The notes under the pieces were generated by a model. The model was not told the DNA's origin. It did no database searches and saw nothing but the letters and a program-made list of their open reading frames with translations. The translations under genes and the position numbers were made by a program. Source: Edaphobacter sp. (lineage in GTDB: Bacteria > Acidobacteriota > Terriglobia > Terriglobales > Acidobacteriaceae). From it: DNA of 64,000 nt. The stretch lies in contig NZ_JAPWKF010000005.1 in NCBI RefSeq assembly GCF_028283685.1, positions 1 to 64,000 of the forward strand. The letters are read 5' to 3'. Shown piece by piece: positions 19,662 through 27,362 of the stretch. Position 1 is the first letter of the stretch. Each line of letters begins with the position of its first letter.

Positions 19662-19826
19662 TTACCAGGTTGCAAGCCAGAGGTAGAAGACGATAAAAGC
19701 TGCAACCATGGCCCAGGCGCCTAAGAAGCCAAGGAGGTCGACCCGATAGGTGCTCCACGAAAATAGCTTGTGGAGCTGGAGCAGGTCTACGATCAGCGAA
19801 GCTTCACCAGTGTTTTTAGGCTCCAT
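19662..19826 (-). CDS. 54-residue membrane protein, probable symporter small accessory protein
   Basis: A small protein not covered by usual gene-length cut-offs. It starts MEPKNTGEASLIVDLLQLHK, has one strong hydrophobic helix (LLGFLGAWAMVAAFIVFYLWLA, about residues 31-52) and ends in LATW. ATG 19826 lies inside the end of the sodium:solute symporter gene and overlaps it by 11 nt in another frame, so translation is probably coupled. Small single-helix partners encoded beside SSS and NSS transporters are known (for example MetS-type subunits and 'symporter small accessory proteins'); assignment here rests on position, size and topology. It may stabilise the symporter in the inner membrane. 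Confidence 0.7.
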   Translation of the reverse strand: MEPKNTGEASLIVDLLQLHKLFSWSTYRVDLLGFLGAWAMVAAFIVFYLWLATW

Positions 19827-21300
19827 CCGTCACACCCCCTTGAGGTAGAAGCTCTTCCTGGCCAACCGGTACTCGCATATATCCGAATACGCGCAGCAGA
19901 TTCTCTTCTGGTTCTTTTGGCGTAAAGAGGCTGACGAGTATGATCAGGCCCAGCCCGGTCAAAATGCTGTAAAGCGACGACCAGGCGTTAGACTCGCCCC
20001 GCCACTTGGTGATAAAGAATACAGCTGCAGATCCGATGGTGCTGGCCCATGCTCCCGTTCGCGTCGCTCGAGGCCAGATAATACCGACCCAGAAGGCCAC
20101 TCCAATAAAGGGCAGGATGCTGATGAACTGCACTGTCGCATTGATAACTGACCCCATCGAACTTCCGATGATGAACCCAAGACCTGTGATTGCGACCGAA
20201 GATATGCGGGCAATCTTCAGAAAATGTGCGTCGCTCTTATCGGCTCCCACGATAGGGCGGTAGATGTTCTCGGTAAAGAGTGCAGCACCATCCACCATAA
20301 AAGCCGAACATGTTGACATGACCGTTGCCAGAAGGGACGCTGTCATCAAACCAATCAGGCCTGTAGGAAGCAGGGAAGTGACTGCCATGCCAAAGACCTT
20401 TTCCCGGTCATGAAACGCAATGCCGGGAAAGAGGCTTGCTGCCAGCATGCCCGTCAGTGTCCAGCCGATGGTGCAGACCCTTTTGACAAAGTTTCCATAG
20501 GTCCAGCCGACCCTGCAATTCATCTCGGTCTTGCCACTGGCGGTGACGGCCATCATATGAGGCTGCACGACGATTCCTGCGAGACCGCTTATGACGAGCA
20601 TGGCGACATTGAACGCCGACAACTCTCCTCCATCAGGGCTGAAGACCGCGAAGTAATGTGGGGGCAGTGCATGGCGCATACCGGCGAATCCACCTACCTT
20701 GATTAGCCCGAAGGGGACAACAAGAAAGGAGAGTAGGACGATCAAGAATCCCTGAACAAAATCGGTGATGGCCGCCGCAACAAGGCCCCCGGCGACGCCG
20801 TACAGGGTAAATGCGATGCCTACCGTGGCCGCTACAATCCACTCCGGCATACCAATAATCGCAGCAACTGTTTCGGCAGTTCCCTTAATGGCGATGCCCT
20901 GCCACAGCGCGAAGAGATAGATGCAGAAGACGGCGTAAGCTATGCTGTAACTCCTGCCGTAGCGAACTGCAAAAAAATCCGCCGTTGTCAGCATCCGTAG
21001 CCGCCGAAAGACTGGAGCCAGAAGCCAGTAGAAAGGTGTGGTGAAGAGCCATATCCACTGATACCAAATTCCTGAGAGGCCTACGGTGTAAGCTGCACCT
21101 GCTACACCTACTGCCTGGTCCGAGTGAGTGCCGGTCCCCAGGTTCTGAGCGATCATGATGGCCTTGCCGAAAGCGCGGCCGCCCATGAAGAAGCTTTCCG
21201 AAGAGCGTACCTTTCGACTGACGTAGAGCCCTAGCGCGGTGGTTCCGCCTAGATATCCTGCAATCACAATCCAATCAAGCCAGGTAAGGTTTGCTTGCAT
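19816..21300 (-). CDS. Sodium:solute symporter (SSS family)
   Basis: Inner-membrane transporter of 494 residues with about 13 hydrophobic helices and the SSS fold: WIVIAGYLGGTTALGLYVSRK at helix 1, a SESFFMGGRAFG loop, the discontinuous-helix segment NLGTGTHSDQAVGVAGAAYT, and further GLVAAAITDFVQG and MSTCSAFMVDGAALFTENIYR motifs. It likely imports an amino sugar or related monosaccharide with sodium, because nagA is divergent and nagB and a GntR regulator follow. No Shine-Dalgarno sequence precedes ATG 21300, and TATAAT stands only 5 nt before the start, which suggests a leaderless message. Confidence 0.92.
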   Translation of the reverse strand: MQANLTWLDWIVIAGYLGGTTALGLYVSRKVRSSESFFMGGRAFGKAIMIAQNLGTGTHSDQAVGVAGAAYTVGLSGIWYQWIWLFTTPFYWLLAPVFRRLRMLTTADFFAVRYGRSYSIAYAVFCIYLFALWQGIAIKGTAETVAAIIGMPEWIVAATVGIAFTLYGVAGGLVAAAITDFVQGFLIVLLSFLVVPFGLIKVGGFAGMRHALPPHYFAVFSPDGGELSAFNVAMLVISGLAGIVVQPHMMAVTASGKTEMNCRVGWTYGNFVKRVCTIGWTLTGMLAASLFPGIAFHDREKVFGMAVTSLLPTGLIGLMTASLLATVMSTCSAFMVDGAALFTENIYRPIVGADKSDAHFLKIARISSVAITGLGFIIGSSMGSVINATVQFISILPFIGVAFWVGIIWPRATRTGAWASTIGSAAVFFITKWRGESNAWSSLYSILTGLGLIILVSLFTPKEPEENLLRVFGYMRVPVGQEELLPQGGVTDGA

Positions 21301-21305
21301 TGGAG

Positions 21306-21334
21306 ATTATACATTTATTAAATTTAAAGTTTAA
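21306..21334. promoter_or_regulatory. Divergent symporter/nagA promoter with TTAAA-G-TTTAA palindrome
   Basis: On the minus strand, TATAAT (21306-21311) is a perfect -10 box 5 nt before the symporter ATG, with a weak -35 (TTAAAC) 17 bp upstream. That -35 falls in an 11-bp palindrome (21324-21334). The palindrome and the adjoining TTAATCTAT recur as TTAACGTTAATCTAT at 23922-23936 before the TonB receptor gene, so they are candidates for a shared operator of the GntR/FCD regulator. Confidence 0.5.
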
Positions 21335-21352
21335 TCTATATTTGTGGAGAAT

Positions 21353-22270
21353 ATGAAATTTTTCGATCTTCAGGTTAATGGCTATGCCGGCGTGGATTTC
21401 AATAGCGACGATCTGGATCTTGTCCAGATGGAAACAGCCTGTGCCTGTCTAGGACGGCAGGAAGTTGACGGCATTCTTGCGACAGTTATAACCGATACGA
21501 TTCCCGCGATGGAGCGCCGTTTGAGAAAGATTGCGAGTCTCCATGCCGAATCGTCTCTCGTTCGTGGCATCGTGAAGGGAATTCACATTGAGGGTCCCTT
21601 TCTTAATCACTCCCCTGGATTTCGAGGAGCTCATCCGGCTGATGCTATCGTCGCCGCGCAGGAGGAGATAGCGGAGCGCCTTTTGGAGGCCGCTGGCGGG
21701 CTGACGAAACTTGTTACGCTTGCCCCGGAAGTTGATACGGCAATGAAAACGACGCGGTTGTTGGTCGATCGCGGGATTGTTGTCTCTGCCGGACATACGA
21801 ATGCCTCTCTGGAGGAGTTGCAGCGTGCCATCGATGTAGGACTTTCGATGTTTACCCACCTGGGAAATGGATGTCCGGCCGCGCTTGACCGCCACGACAA
21901 CATCATTCAGCGGGTATTGAGCCTGTCGGACCGGCTTTGGATATGTTTTATCGCCGACGGCGCTCATATTCCTTTCTTCGCTCTGAAGAACTATCTGAAG
22001 CTGGTAGGGCTGGAGCGTGCAGTAATTGTTACGGACGCGATATCAGCTGCAAGCCTGGGGCCGGGCCATTACACGCTTGGCCGGTGGGAACTCTCAATTG
22101 GCGATGATCTGGTAGCACGATCTGCGGATGGGTCTCACCTTGTAGGTTCCACCGTTACGATGCAGCGGAGCTTTGAAAATCTACAACGATACTTGGGGCT
22201 GGACAGCGGCCAGACGAGACTGCTTCTAGAGAAAAATCCTCGTAAGGCAATTGGTTTAGCCGCGGAGTGA
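21353..22270 (+). CDS. nagA: N-acetylglucosamine-6-phosphate deacetylase, short form
   Basis: Amidohydrolase that converts GlcNAc-6-phosphate to glucosamine-6-phosphate and acetate in the cytoplasm. NagA landmarks are present: DLQVNGYAGVDFN, HIEGPFLN (metal Glu), VSAGHTNA and FTHLGNG (metal His residues) and VTDAISA (catalytic Asp). At about 305 residues it is shorter than the usual 370-390: the N-terminal beta-domain preceding DLQVNG is missing. Start is ATG 21353, or GTG 21344 in frame; GGAGA is very close to the ATG. It is convergent with the GntR gene and works with nagB. Confidence 0.9.
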   Translation: MKFFDLQVNGYAGVDFNSDDLDLVQMETACACLGRQEVDGILATVITDTIPAMERRLRKIASLHAESSLVRGIVKGIHIEGPFLNHSPGFRGAHPADAIVAAQEEIAERLLEAAGGLTKLVTLAPEVDTAMKTTRLLVDRGIVVSAGHTNASLEELQRAIDVGLSMFTHLGNGCPAALDRHDNIIQRVLSLSDRLWICFIADGAHIPFFALKNYLKLVGLERAVIVTDAISAASLGPGHYTLGRWELSIGDDLVARSADGSHLVGSTVTMQRSFENLQRYLGLDSGQTRLLLEKNPRKAIGLAAE

Positions 22271-22280
22271 AAGCCAGATG

Positions 22281-22994
22281 TTATTCACCTTCAAGTCCAG
22301 GCATGTGCTCGTCGTCCATCAACGCGTTCTTCATGGACTCTTCCATAAGGGCAACGGAGCTTGCGATATTGTGCGAGCTGATCGTTTCCAGAAGCCGTCT
22401 GTGAAGGATTGCAATCTCTAAAAGCTTATCGGAGGAAGGCTGCACGCGCTGAATGATGCTGAACGTCATCAACCTCGGTACAAGCTGCTCAAGGCAGGAT
22501 TGCAGGCTTTCGTTCTGCGTGACAGCCCATAGTTCGCGGTGGAATCCAAGGTCGGCCTGATAGAAATCCGCAGCTCGCCCATCGCGTGCGGCATTTTCCA
22601 TGCGAAGAGCCTCATTCCAGCAGGTGCTCAGATCGGGCTTATCCATAAAGGCAATTAACTCTACTGCTAATGTTTCAAGCCGGACACGAACCCGATAAAT
22701 ATCACGAATGGTGCTACGCGTGAGCAGGGTGACCCGCGTATCGCGAGGTCCTTTGCGCTCGATGAATCCGAGAAATTCAAGTTCGAGCAGAGCCTCACGG
22801 ATGGTGGGCTGGCCTACGCCAAGCTTTTTTGCCAGACCCAGCTCGGTGACCTTTTCCCCTGCGAGAAGTTCTCCATGTTCGATAGCTTCACGGATCTGCT
22901 GCACGGCCAGAGACTTCATCGAGGTGCGGGGGATTGACTTGAGCAATCCCCTTGCTCGAATCGGTTCTTCGCGTAGCGTTGGGCTTTCAGGCAA
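22281..22994 (-). CDS. GntR-family regulator with FCD domain
   Basis: DNA-binding regulator of 237 residues, FadR/FCD subgroup. The winged helix (about residues 25-95) contains EHGELLAGEKVTELGLAKKLGVGQ and TIREALLELEFLGFIERKG; an all-helical FCD effector domain follows (ARDGRAADFYQADLGFHREL). The start is TTG 22994, chosen because GGAG lies 6 nt upstream; the internal Met about 25 codons later has no ribosome site. It is downstream of nagB on the same strand (104-bp gap) and convergent with nagA, so it is the likely amino-sugar regulator. Confidence 0.88.
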   Translation of the reverse strand: MPESPTLREEPIRARGLLKSIPRTSMKSLAVQQIREAIEHGELLAGEKVTELGLAKKLGVGQPTIREALLELEFLGFIERKGPRDTRVTLLTRSTIRDIYRVRVRLETLAVELIAFMDKPDLSTCWNEALRMENAARDGRAADFYQADLGFHRELWAVTQNESLQSCLEQLVPRLMTFSIIQRVQPSSDKLLEIAILHRRLLETISSHNIASSVALMEESMKNALMDDEHMPGLEGE

Positions 22995-23098
22995 TGCGTA
23001 CTCCAGTATTCAATTTATAACGCAATTCGAAGGCTGGACGGTGACAACCTGAGCTTGGCGGGAGCAAAGTTACGCAACAGTGCGCCCGCCAGTGTTGC

Positions 23099-23878
23099 TC
23101 ACGATTCCAGCTTCAGCAGGGAGGAGGATTCAGGATCGAGATATACCGTTGTATTCGGATGCGTTTGCGCAATTGAAGCAGGGCAGGCTATCGAGATTTC
23201 CCCTTCTAAGGCCCGGCGAACAGCCTCAGCCTTGCGAGCTTCGGGCACACATGAGATCCATGCCTTTGCGCGCAGCAGCCCTGTGCAGGTTACGGTTATC
23301 GCTTCGCTGGGGACATCCGCGACAGTTGCAAAGTGCCCTTCATTGACCTGCTGCATGCGGCAGGTGTTATCCAGAAGGACTCGTTTCAGCAACTTTGGAT
23401 CATGAAAGTCGGCCACCGGGGGGTCGTTGAAGGCGATATGGCCGTTCTCCCCAAAACCCACAAAGGCGATATCAATAGGACCGGAGTTGAGCAGGTCGGT
23501 ATAGCGTGCGATCTCGGCATCGGCATCTCCCAAACCGGAGATGTAGTTCACCGTCCTGGGGTGAACGCGGTCTTCGATGCGCTCCCGAATCCAGCGTTGA
23601 AATCCTGCGGGGTGATTTCCGTCGACGCCAACGTACTCGTCCATGTGAAACACATCAACCTTGGACCATTCAATCGGCAGTTTAACGATCTCTTTGGCGA
23701 CGTCCAGCTGGGAGTTGCCGGTGGCGATCATGATACGGGAGCTGCCACGCTGCTGAATGGCATCAGCAATCAGCTTTGCGGCATCAAGTGCTGCTGCCTG
23801 GCCTAAATCGGTACGGTTTGGGAACACACGAACCTTCGCTGTGCCATAGCGATAGGTTCGCTCCTCTGTAGCTGTCAT
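23099..23878 (-). CDS. nagB: Glucosamine-6-phosphate deaminase
   Basis: Cytoplasmic enzyme that converts glucosamine-6-phosphate to fructose-6-phosphate and ammonia. 259 residues is typical for NagB. Seen: IATGNSQLDV (phosphate loop), FHMDEYVGV (catalytic Asp near residue 80) and VGFGENGHIAFNDPP (catalytic His147). AAGGAG lies 5 nt upstream of ATG 23878. It is divergent from the TonB receptor at 24026 and precedes the GntR gene. With nagA it completes GlcNAc-6-phosphate breakdown; no amino-sugar kinase is visible nearby. Confidence 0.95.
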   Translation of the reverse strand: MTATEERTYRYGTAKVRVFPNRTDLGQAAALDAAKLIADAIQQRGSSRIMIATGNSQLDVAKEIVKLPIEWSKVDVFHMDEYVGVDGNHPAGFQRWIRERIEDRVHPRTVNYISGLGDADAEIARYTDLLNSGPIDIAFVGFGENGHIAFNDPPVADFHDPKLLKRVLLDNTCRMQQVNEGHFATVADVPSEAITVTCTGLLRAKAWISCVPEARKAEAVRRALEGEISIACPASIAQTHPNTTVYLDPESSSLLKLES

Positions 23879-23910
23879 GGTGTCTCCTTATTTCAAAAGC
23901 GTAAGAGTGT

Positions 23911-23939
23911 TTGACAAACTTTTAACGTTAATCTATTTT
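23911..23939 (+). promoter_or_regulatory. Promoter of the amino-sugar TonB receptor with TTAACGTTAA operator
   Basis: TTGACA (23911-23916), a 17-bp spacer and TATTTT (23934-23939) form a good sigma-70-like promoter toward the receptor gene. The spacer contains the perfect 10-bp palindrome TTAACGTTAA (23922-23931), well placed for repression. The same TTAATCTAT extension occurs upstream of nagA. Control by the GntR/FCD protein is inferred. Confidence 0.55.
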
Positions 23940-24025
23940 CTATTTTACACACCGCTACACTCACGTTTCTAGGTTTCCGCCTTTTCGTTGTAAAAATTCG
24001 GATTCTACGGAGGCTATAGCTATAT

Positions 24026-27000
24026 ATGAGCACCCGCTCCATTTTTCTCTCTATTGTGTTCTCCGCATGTATCGGCATCGGGGTGGCGTTTAGCCAGCTT
24101 ACGTCTGCAACGGTCTCTGGAAGGGTAACTGATGCCTCTGGGGCAGTCGTCGACGCCGCAGAGATCGTTGCGACAGATACCGCAACTGGTTCCATCGTGC
24201 GCTCGAAGACAGATAGCCAGGGGAATTACGTTTTGCTGGGGCTCTCCCCGAATGTATATCGCATCCAGATTCTTCACAGCGGCTTTCAGCCTTATACCCA
24301 GGAAGGGTTAAAGATTGCCGTCGGTCAGCACCTGGTTATTAATGGAACGCTGGGCGTGAGCGCGGTGTCGCAGACGATGACCGTTGAAGAAGGAGGGACC
24401 ATGGTGAACGTGGAGTCTCCGATGATCTCGACTGCGATCGATAACCAAATGACCACGCAGCTGCCTTTGAATGGACGGAATGTGTTGCAACTGATGCAGC
24501 TTGCTCCTGATGTGGGGCCTACGAGCACGAGCAGCTACCAGCAGAGTGCCTCTCGTCCGGATCAGGCAAACAACTTCGTCGGCGCCAGCGGAGGACGTGG
24601 TGGATCGACCTCCTATTATCTGGATGGAGCACTGAACGAAGATGCATTGACACAGATCGCAAACGTCTACCCGAACCCAGATGCTATTCAGGAGTTCAGC
24701 TATGCGACGAGCACCTACAGTGCTAAGTTTTCTGGCCGTGGCGGCGGAATGATGAACGCGGTGACAAAGGGAGGGAGCAACCAGTTTCATGGAACCCTCT
24801 TCGAGTTTGTCCGCAATAGTTCGTTGAACGCAAAGAATTACTTTGCGGTAAAGCAGGATGGTCTAAAGCGTCATCAGTTCGGCGGTACAGTCGGGGGGCC
24901 GATCCTTAAAGGAAAGACCTTTGCCTTTTTCTCGTATCAACGCACTACGATCCGACAGAATCCAACGTCCTCGGCTACGGTGTTGACGGCGGCGCAGCGC
25001 AACGGGGACTTCTCCGCAAGCAAGAAGCAGCTTATCAATCCTGCTACTGGCGCGGCGTTTTCCGGCAATCAGGTCTCCACTTCGCTTTTTGATCCGATAG
25101 CGTCGAAGATACTGGCGATTGTTCCTGTTGGTGATCCGACAACGGGAAATATTCAATATCTTTCGCGTTTGGTGCAGAACAGCAATCAGTTTGTGACCAG
25201 GGTCGATCAGAATATTGGCGACACTTTCAAGATCTACGGAAGCTACGTCTATGACTCCTTCAAACAGCCATCGACCTCCATTCAGGGTAATCTTCTGACA
25301 GCTTCGACGAATCAGAGTTGGCTTAGTCAGTTTGCAGTTCTGAATGCGACCTATCTCTTTAGCCCAAGCCTGACAACTACTGTTGTAGGCTCGCTCAGTC
25401 GACGTTCTAATAAAGCAACATCGCCTCCTGGCTTCCAGGGATGGAGTGATCTCGGCGCGAATGTCCCCAACATGGTTGCTGACGGCCAGACCTCCTTCTA
25501 TCTCGGAATTACGAATTACTTCTCCAAGAACTGGAACGGCCTCTACGCAATTCCTGCGACTGAAGGTGGCGCCGGAAATCAGTGGACCTGGGTGCATGGC
25601 GCTCACACTCTCGAGTTCGGTGGAGATATCCTCTTCAGCAAGGTCATCAAGAATCAGGACTATCGCGGAAATGGGTATTACATCTTCGGCGGCGCTCTCT
25701 CGGGGGACAATGGGTTGGACTTTCTCCTGGGCAAGGCATCCAGCTTTACGCAGCAGGCAGGGCTATATTTTGTGCCGACAAGAACGCTGCCGGCTCTTTA
25801 TGTCACCGACAACTGGAAGGTGACCCCACGGCTCACTCTGAACCTCGGAGTTCGCTGGAATCCCTTCGTGCCGGTCTTCGATTCGGCGTATCACGAGGAA
25901 GCAATCTTCGATCCTGATGCTTACGCAGAGAATATCCACTCCACGCAGTACCCTACGCTTCCAGCGGGACTTCTGCTGGCAGGGGATCCGACTGTACCGG
26001 GACGCGTTATCGATTCGAACTATCGTCTGTTTGATCCCCGCGTAGGCTTTGCACTTGATGTCTTTGGCGACGGACATACCAGTGTCCGGGGAGGCTACGC
26101 ACACTACCAGGACCAGATGACCGCGAATACGATCAACCCGAACTTCAGCCCATTCAGCACCAGCGTGACCTTCACGAATCCTGCGAGCTTTGCTGACCCT
26201 TATGCGGGCCAGGTCAACCCGTTCCCGCTGCCTGCCGGACCTGCTCCGAATACCACTGCGTTTCAGATCCCCATGGCGGCAAACCCCATGACGCGAAATA
26301 TGAAGGCGCCGACGATCCAGCAATGGAATCTGACCGTCGAGCAGCAACTGCCTAGCAGCATGCTCTTCCGCGTCGCCTACGAGGGGCAGGCCGCGCATCA
26401 TCTCTTTGGCTCCGTAGAGGGTAATGCGGCTGTCTATGATCCGAAGAAGACCTATCAACAGAATGTCGCGGACTACAACATTCGCCGTCCGATGGGTGAG
26501 AGCTATCAAAAGCTACCATTGGGGCGCAACGTTGGGACGGCAAACTTCCATGCATTAGTTGCTTCGGTACAGAAACAGGCTGCTCACGGCCTGACGTTTC
26601 TCGCAGGTTATCGCTGGTCGCGCTGCATGAATGAAAGCGAAGCGGCTTTTTATGACAACAACGCTTACGCTACGCCTGATCCTAAGGCTGACTACGGACG
26701 ATGTTCGTACGACGTAAAGAATCAGTTCAAAGGCTCCGTAGTTTGGAACCTTCCTGCAACTCACTTTGCATGGACGGTGTCGAATCTGATTTTGAGCGAC
26801 TGGCAGGTCAATGGAATCGTCACGCTACGTTCTGGACAGCCCTTTAGTGCTTTGTCGGGAATTGATAATTCAACCAGTGGTATTGGATCAGATCGAGCTG
26901 ACATTGTCGGCAATCCCTGGCTGTCCAATGGCCGGAGCAATATCGACAAAGTGAAGAAGTACTTCAACACTGCTGCCTTCACAACCAACGCTCTTGGTAC

Positions 27001-27256
27001 ATACGGCAATACGCGCAGGAACTTTCTGATAGGCCCCGGATATCAGGATGTAGATTTTTCCTTGGTTCGCATGTTCCCGTTGAAAGGGCACTATTTCGAG
27101 GGTAGCTCGCTGCAGTTCCGAGCTGAGTCCTTCAATCTACTCAATCGCCCGAACTTCTCGAATCCAAACGCAACTGTAAGCTCCAGCGCGGCGGGTACGA
27201 TCACTTCAGCGTCCGATCCAAGAATTCTGCAACTCGCTCTTAAGATGTCGTTCTAA
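24026..27256 (+). CDS. TonB-dependent receptor, Oar-like (amino-sugar locus)
   Basis: Outer-membrane receptor, 1076 residues. A signal peptide ends at about residue 24 (GIGVAFSQ), followed by a carboxypeptidase-regulatory domain (SGRVTDASGAVVDAAEI), plug (TQLPLNGRNVLQLMQLAPD) and barrel ending LALKMSF. GGAGG lies 12 nt before ATG 24026, rather far. Divergent from nagB and followed by two Tat-exported enzymes, it likely takes up an amino-sugar-containing glycan (chitin-like, peptidoglycan or host glycan fragments); this is a context inference. Confidence 0.93.
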   Translation: MSTRSIFLSIVFSACIGIGVAFSQLTSATVSGRVTDASGAVVDAAEIVATDTATGSIVRSKTDSQGNYVLLGLSPNVYRIQILHSGFQPYTQEGLKIAVGQHLVINGTLGVSAVSQTMTVEEGGTMVNVESPMISTAIDNQMTTQLPLNGRNVLQLMQLAPDVGPTSTSSYQQSASRPDQANNFVGASGGRGGSTSYYLDGALNEDALTQIANVYPNPDAIQEFSYATSTYSAKFSGRGGGMMNAVTKGGSNQFHGTLFEFVRNSSLNAKNYFAVKQDGLKRHQFGGTVGGPILKGKTFAFFSYQRTTIRQNPTSSATVLTAAQRNGDFSASKKQLINPATGAAFSGNQVSTSLFDPIASKILAIVPVGDPTTGNIQYLSRLVQNSNQFVTRVDQNIGDTFKIYGSYVYDSFKQPSTSIQGNLLTASTNQSWLSQFAVLNATYLFSPSLTTTVVGSLSRRSNKATSPPGFQGWSDLGANVPNMVADGQTSFYLGITNYFSKNWNGLYAIPATEGGAGNQWTWVHGAHTLEFGGDILFSKVIKNQDYRGNGYYIFGGALSGDNGLDFLLGKASSFTQQAGLYFVPTRTLPALYVTDNWKVTPRLTLNLGVRWNPFVPVFDSAYHEEAIFDPDAYAENIHSTQYPTLPAGLLLAGDPTVPGRVIDSNYRLFDPRVGFALDVFGDGHTSVRGGYAHYQDQMTANTINPNFSPFSTSVTFTNPASFADPYAGQVNPFPLPAGPAPNTTAFQIPMAANPMTRNMKAPTIQQWNLTVEQQLPSSMLFRVAYEGQAAHHLFGSVEGNAAVYDPKKTYQQNVADYNIRRPMGESYQKLPLGRNVGTANFHALVASVQKQAAHGLTFLAGYRWSRCMNESEAAFYDNNAYATPDPKADYGRCSYDVKNQFKGSVVWNLPATHFAWTVSNLILSDWQVNGIVTLRSGQPFSALSGIDNSTSGIGSDRADIVGNPWLSNGRSNIDKVKKYFNTAAFTTNALGTYGNTRRNFLIGPGYQDVDFSLVRMFPLKGHYFEGSSLQFRAESFNLLNRPNFSNPNATVSSSAAGTITSASDPRILQLALKMSF

Positions 27257-27271
27257 ATCTTCAACGAAATA

Positions 27272-27307
27272 TGGGTATTCCCGTGGCTGAAGACACGGGA
27301 ATGCCCA
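27272..27307 (+). terminator. Strong 14-bp hairpin after receptor gene
   Basis: TGGGTATTCCCGTG pairs with CACGGGAATGCCCA (one G-T pair) across an 8-nt loop, 15 nt after the receptor stop. The following bases are not T-rich, so it may act as a 3'-stabilising structure that gives more receptor than downstream hydrolase, rather than as a simple terminator. Confidence 0.5.
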
Positions 27308-27362
27308 CGTATTACGTTGCATCTCGGACGGGAGATGCGATAGAGCTGAGAGGAGATTTTTG

